From assembly GCA_023055505.1 (NCBI GenBank), contig JALIRH010000023.1, forward strand, positions 6,640,423 through 6,704,422: DNA of 64,000 bases. Direction: 5' to 3'. The stretch is from Callipepla californica brunnescens. Its lineage: Eukaryota > Chordata > Aves > Galliformes > Odontophoridae. This document shows, in pieces, positions 59,026-64,000 of this stretch. The translations under genes and the position numbers were made by a program. Numbering within the stretch: position 1 is the first letter of the stretch; each line of letters begins with the position of its first letter. The notes under the pieces were generated by a model, which saw only the letters and a list, made by a program, of their open reading frames with translations, ran no database searches and had not been told where the DNA came from.

Positions 59026-60925
59026 AACATACACAGACAGTGTGTATTTTTGCCCCAAAGTTACATGAGGTTTAGTCCCAAGATGAACTGGGAACATCCA
59101 TTCATCCTTGCAAGGACAGCTCTATTCTGGGACAAACACTGACATCAGATTCCCTGCTGTCACATCTCTCTCATCCTCGCTACAGCAGATTATGTTACAT
59201 TTCCCCATTATAATCACCACAGTTATGCTCCCCAGACTTGGCACTGATGCTTGCCATTTTTATAGATAAAATTGTTGGCTTGAGCTTGAAAGGCTTTTTT
59301 AAAGTTGATAATTGATCACATAATTATATGCAGCTGTTCAGTTCATACCGTCATTGATTTTATAGCTTAGTCTCAGCTTAAAACCATTAAGTTCCTAGAC
59401 CATGATAAATTTTTCCGCTTTGGAAATGATAATAAATGTTATCTCTGAGAGAAAACCATCTTACCTCATAACCACATAAAGATTTTTATTTTTTTATATT
59501 TTTCATTTCCTATCTCTCTGCATTCATTTATTCCAAGAACTTTGTCATTATATTCCTTCATTTATTCTCATTGCCTGCATGCTTTCTGTTTCTGTACTCA
59601 GTGATTTTGTGTTCCCAAAATCCATTCGTAGAGTTTATTTCTCCTTTACTAACTGATTTCTTGAAGGCCTTTGTTATTAAGTTTTATCAGTCTAGCAAAC
59701 AAATTATCAGTTTGTTTTTTTTAATTTCTCTATATTCTCAAGATAAGCATTTGACCTTACACTCAATCTTCTGAGGATTTAGTAAAATTATATATTTTTC
59801 TCTTTTCTCCACCCTATCATTTGTATTCACTTCCCTATATTATTTGTATTCAATTCCTATATTATGAAATTCTATTTTTATATTTAGGAACATAATTTGG
59901 AGGATTTCTAAGTAGCTTGCTTTTGATAACAGATAACACTATTCTAGTTTGACACAACTGAAGTTTTCAACCAATTTTTTTGTTTATTTGTTTGCTTGCT
60001 TGTTTGTTTTAAATCCTGAAATGATTTTCAGCTACTTGGACTCCCTTTTGAAAATTAATTCTTAATGCAGATGATGTCAGCTCTCTGGCAACAAAATGAA
60101 CAGACACTTTTGGCCTAACACTGAAGAAAATTGAAAATTACTGTCACTGAAATTACCTGTGCATGATCTTTTTCAATACATACTTTTTTTTTTTTTTTAA
60201 ACTGGACTTGTCTCTAATAGAATAGAAGAAACAGTCTCTAAAACTGCATCACACCGACTAAGAAAGACAGAATAAGGCATGTTGTAGAAGCCACCATCCA
60301 AGTCAGCATAGAACAATAATAACAAAAGTTTCCATCAGAACCTACATTTCCAGACTGGGATTTTCTCAGTTTGTTCTGAAATACTTTTTTTATTTCCCTC
60401 TATACTATTAAAATAAAAAAATAAGAAAAAAAAAAGAAGTGAAAATTGCATAGAATATATATTTCTCCCAACAATATTTTTCATTCATTACAGCAGTTAT
60501 CATTCACATGGCCCTAAACACCAGTCATGAATATCTTTCTTTAATGTTCAAAATGCATGTCATGCTTCTATTGTAATAACTTTCAATGAGAGTGTAAAGA
60601 GAATATTAACCAGAATGCATTAACTTCATGACATATTGTTATATGAAAGTAAAGCAATTGAATTGTTTCATGACTGTGCATCATATCAAGTTGCAACTCT
60701 CAAGCAGATGTTTTACTGCGCTCAATCTGCTTATACTTCATTGTCATGGAAATAAATGAAGTTTTTAAAATGTGAACTGTATAAGATACATAAAAAGGAT
60801 TATTACAGATTTTAAAATATCACTTTATGGACAGTTAACTTGGTAAGTGATGACATAATAATGACAAATCCTAATATTTTTGGAGAGTGCTCATTTGTGA
60901 CAGTGCTTTGCAAACCTCCCTGTAC

Positions 60926-60960
60926 AAAAAAAAAAAAAAAAAAAAAAGAAAAAGAAAAAA
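60926..60960 (+). repeat. A-rich tract
   Basis: A run of about 22 followed by AAAAAG units. No retrocopy or LINE end seen upstream. Confidence 0.9.
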
Positions 60961-62968
60961 CACCAGCAAAACAAAATGAACGTAACAACACCAACAAAAA
61001 GAAAAAGCCTCTGTTAAGCTGATATATATCTGTTTTATCTCAAATCAATTTCAAAGGAATACTTATCATACTGTGCTAATGGCAGTAGAATAGTACAGGC
61101 ATTTACAAGTTTTTAATATAACCTTGTTCCAAAGATTTTTGTGTGGTGAGTGCACTTCCATTCTCAAGCTGTATGCAAGTGGATAGGCCAAATTGCATTG
61201 GAACATGGTGAGATCTCTGCTGAGAACAGGATTCTATTCCTGGAGTAGGAAAAGAAAATTGAAAAGAATATTTGGGGCAAGGTAGATGCATTCAGATTGG
61301 CTGAGGTTGACATTTAAAAATCTGATCACATCTTGCATTCAGAGCAGGCCATGTAGAGGAAAGCTTTGTAATAGTAGGGATGGTAATACACCCTTGGTTT
61401 ACTCCAGGGGCTGAATCAGTCTGATTGTAAGCCTGATTTGTTTGTGTTATGTGCTCCCTCTGGTAGCAGCACTGTCACTCCCTTAATTCTTCAATAATGT
61501 TAAAATTCCAAAAATAAGATAAGAGAAGTTAAAATTATTTTCACAAAAATGAAAGGCAAAGTAGTTCCCAAAGTAGGTATTATTCTGCCCTTAAAAGGTA
61601 TGTTATTTGAGAGCTTATTATTATAACAGCTAAGAATAATACAGGCCCTGACAAATTATAAAACGATTGGCCTTCTTTACGTATGTTTCAGACAAATGAT
61701 AGTACTTTAAATTGACAGCAAGAATAAATTTACTTTTCTTCATTCACTGAAAATAGATCTCATTACTTAAATGCCATTGTTTAACATTATATCTGATTCT
61801 CAGCTAAGGTTTAAATCAGTTTTTTTGTTTTGTTTTGTTTGTCAACATGTGTACATATCATTGCGTTTCCAGATTTACATGGAGGGAAGAAGACGCAGCA
61901 TTTTTAGCAAATAAAGGATGGAGTGACATACAGAACAGATGGCATTAGAGATGATTTTTATCCAAAAAGAGAATTTGTACTTAATTTTAGATTTACATGT
62001 AAGTTGAAGTTGGTTAGTGAAGTCAAATATATACACTTCACTTTTTGTATTTTTTTTTTTCTTCTGTTTTCAAACATCAGGAACCAAATACTGCCTAGAG
62101 GATGTGACCTACCAAAAGTCCTGTAATTCTGTGATTAGAAAAATAGAATGGTGATTCTTTCTTGCAGTTATTAGACAGATGAAACTGACAAAGGGGGTGA
62201 GAGACCTTTCTCCTTTTCCTGTTTTACTCATTGAAAGCTTACTGCAACAGTTTCTTCTGCAGGTGTCCATGATATTTTTGTGCATTAGTACAAGGCTGCT
62301 ATTTATTGACATGTAAACTCATCATTATCAGTCTAAAAATTAATAATATATAGATAGAAAACATGCTTACATTAGGGAGGGTTAATATTAAATAATATAG
62401 CTATTCAGTATGTAGATTTTTGTTTTCTATTTTTCTCTGGTCTTAACTACAAAGACAGTCAGTGTTCAGAAACCTGTTGTGCAAATCACTCTTTGAATTA
62501 GGGCTACAAAGAACAAAAGAAAAATGTTATGCAAGTAGTGAGTTCTAGCATATTAAATGTAAAATACAATATGAAATTTAAAAATAAATGAAAATACTTT
62601 AGAAATAATTTGTACAAAAGATGGATGAAGTAGAAATACAATAGGATTTAGATGCTATTTTGGCAGAAGAGTCAGTAAGTTTTCAAACACTGCTTAAACT
62701 CAAAGATGGAGTTACTAGGCACACCTTAAAATTCACTCAGATGTACATTTTCTGATCAGATATGTTATAGCTTAAAGCTTAGGTATGTTTAGTGTCCAGG
62801 GATGTAGTTCACATACTAAAGAGTAGGCTGTTTTGCTTGATTTTTAAGGTCTGACACAACAGATATTCTGAGGGTGAGCTGTCTTGGAAACTGCCCATAT
62901 GAAAATGCTGTATTTAATCAGAATAACATTTTACTGCAGTGTTAGCAACATCCTACACGTACTTCTGG

Positions 62969-63030
62969 TTTTTTTTTTTGTTTGTTTGTCTGTTTGTTTG
63001 TTTTTTGAAAAAAAAAAAGAAATAATAATA
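62969..63030 (+). repeat. T-rich tract followed by A-rich tract, able to fold back
   Basis: A T run, GTTTGTTTGTCTGTTTG and a second T run, then GA-rich sequence beginning with 11 A and AATAATAATATG. The T and A parts are partly complementary. Confidence 0.7.
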
Positions 63031-64000
63031 TGAAAATAATGAAAATAATATTCAATGACTGCAGCCTCCTGTCTACTTCAGTGTGTTCATTAGATGCATT
63101 ATTCCTTTTTCAAACACAAGACCTGATTGTGGATTTTTTCAGATTCCAAGAACTTCAAGACCGGGCACTTCTTCTTAATCTGTATCATTTTCTATGAATA
63201 TTAGTCAGCATCTAAATTCTGTTAGTAATTTTAGATTGTGAATAGGACTATGCAATTTTAAAAACATCTCCATCTGTTCTTGAATGTATCCCAAAAGTAG
63301 AATGACTCTGAAGAAAACACAGAAACATACAAATAATAACTGTAAGAACTAGACAGTATCCTAGACATGAGTAGACAGAAATCATTCCAAAACATTTGTG
63401 ATTAAAAAATTCCCTGTATCCAAAACATGAAGAACTTATTATGAATGTTATTTCTGAAGTAATAAAAAGGTAAATGTGGTCTTGCAACACATACTGCACT
63501 GCAATCCCTGGGGAAGTCTCCCTCTATGCCTTTGCTATTTTTACAAGAGTCTTCAAAAACTCCTGAACAAGACATTCTACTGAAGATTATTTTATTCTGG
63601 TTATCTCCATTGCCTCTATAGAGTGATGGAATCCTCTCCAAGGAAGTACTTCGTGCACCACTTTGAATTGCAAGGGAAGACATCTGCTCCCATATAGTCT
63701 GTCTATAAGCATGATAAAATGATCTATATTGGCATAGAGTCAATCCATAAAATGAGCTTGCATGTACTGGTCAGTGCAAAAAATCTAACTACAGTGTCTG
63801 TAATATATTGTTGATCTAGTGCCAAGGGACAGGTAATTGCTTTCATAAAGCCAGTCATCAAGAAATTCCTTTTAAAACATTTCCTTAATACATGTTGCAT
63901 GTGTGCAGGAGGGTGGTGGTATATATTTTTTTGCTCTTCAATTTAATAAATCCAATTGCCATCAGTCTAAAATCCCTTCTGATCATTCTCTGAGAATCCC

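Larger units (their letters stand above)
59026..64000. other. 5 kb without a recognised gene or transposon
   Basis: AT-rich. A-rich tract at 60926-60960, T/A tracts about 60186-60201 and 60414-60437, GTTTT tract about 61820-61841, and a T-rich then A-rich pair at 62969-63030. The frame 63402-63743 (minus, 113 codons) and others show no motif I recognise. Confidence 0.45.

Noticed and set aside
60926..60960. Poly-A tract as the tail of a processed pseudogene
   Set aside because: No coding similarity or target duplication was seen upstream.

Overview
This is a vertebrate, almost certainly avian, nuclear window, and a galliform (chicken-like) bird fits best. The sequence shows many CR1 LINE fragments, most ending in the family's 8-bp tail repeats (ATTCTATG-, CAGAATCA- or AATCTATG-type), AT-rich spacer DNA, and endogenous-retrovirus-type solo LTRs with TG...CA ends and 5-bp target-site duplications. 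I found no host protein-coding gene, rRNA, tRNA, CRISPR array or bacterial-style operon. The long open reading frames are almost all remains of CR1 ORF2. The window reads as a gene desert or the inside of a very long intron.

Layout: 0-2.4 kb is unique AT-rich DNA. At 2.4-3.9 kb an old minus-strand CR1 is interrupted by a second CR1. A MIR-like SINE remnant lies near 5.0 kb. A small fold-back element built from LTR-like ends is at 7.5-7.8 kb. A decayed plus-strand CR1 with a nested CR1 scrap spans 8.0-9.6 kb. Minus-strand CR1s lie at 10.9-11.6 and 12.1-12.9 kb. A region at 16.3-17.0 kb reads as a broken hydrophobic protein of unknown identity. CR1 tails are at 18.6 and 19.1 kb, and a CR1 tail split by a solo LTR at 20.2-20.9 kb. 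CR1 fragments follow at 21.5-22.3 kb, an older LTR of the same family in the opposite orientation at 26.0-26.5 kb, a CR1 tail at 27.5 kb, and a CR1 retaining endonuclease-domain sequence at 30.0-31.3 kb. A degraded ERV-like segment covers about 32.0-33.0 kb, then comes a CR1 tail at 36.4 kb.

The right third holds two young, closely related CR1 copies (42.8-44.3 and 48.7-49.7 kb) flanking the second solo LTR (47.2-47.7 kb). Further CR1 pieces lie at 50.8, 52.2 and 57.9-59.0 kb, and a very old L3/CR1-like LINE at about 55.5-56.3 kb. From 59 to 64 kb no repeat is recognised apart from simple A/T tracts.

Nothing here acts as a pathway. The value of the window is its layered insertion history: ancient MIR and L3-like remnants, then mid-age CR1s, then nested CR1s, then LTRs about 95% identical to each other, and a CR1 subfamily whose RT C-terminal frame is still open in three copies. 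Family assignments come from reading the sequence and recalling family consensus features. No alignment or database search was run, and element boundaries are good to roughly 5-30 bases unless a target-site duplication fixes them.
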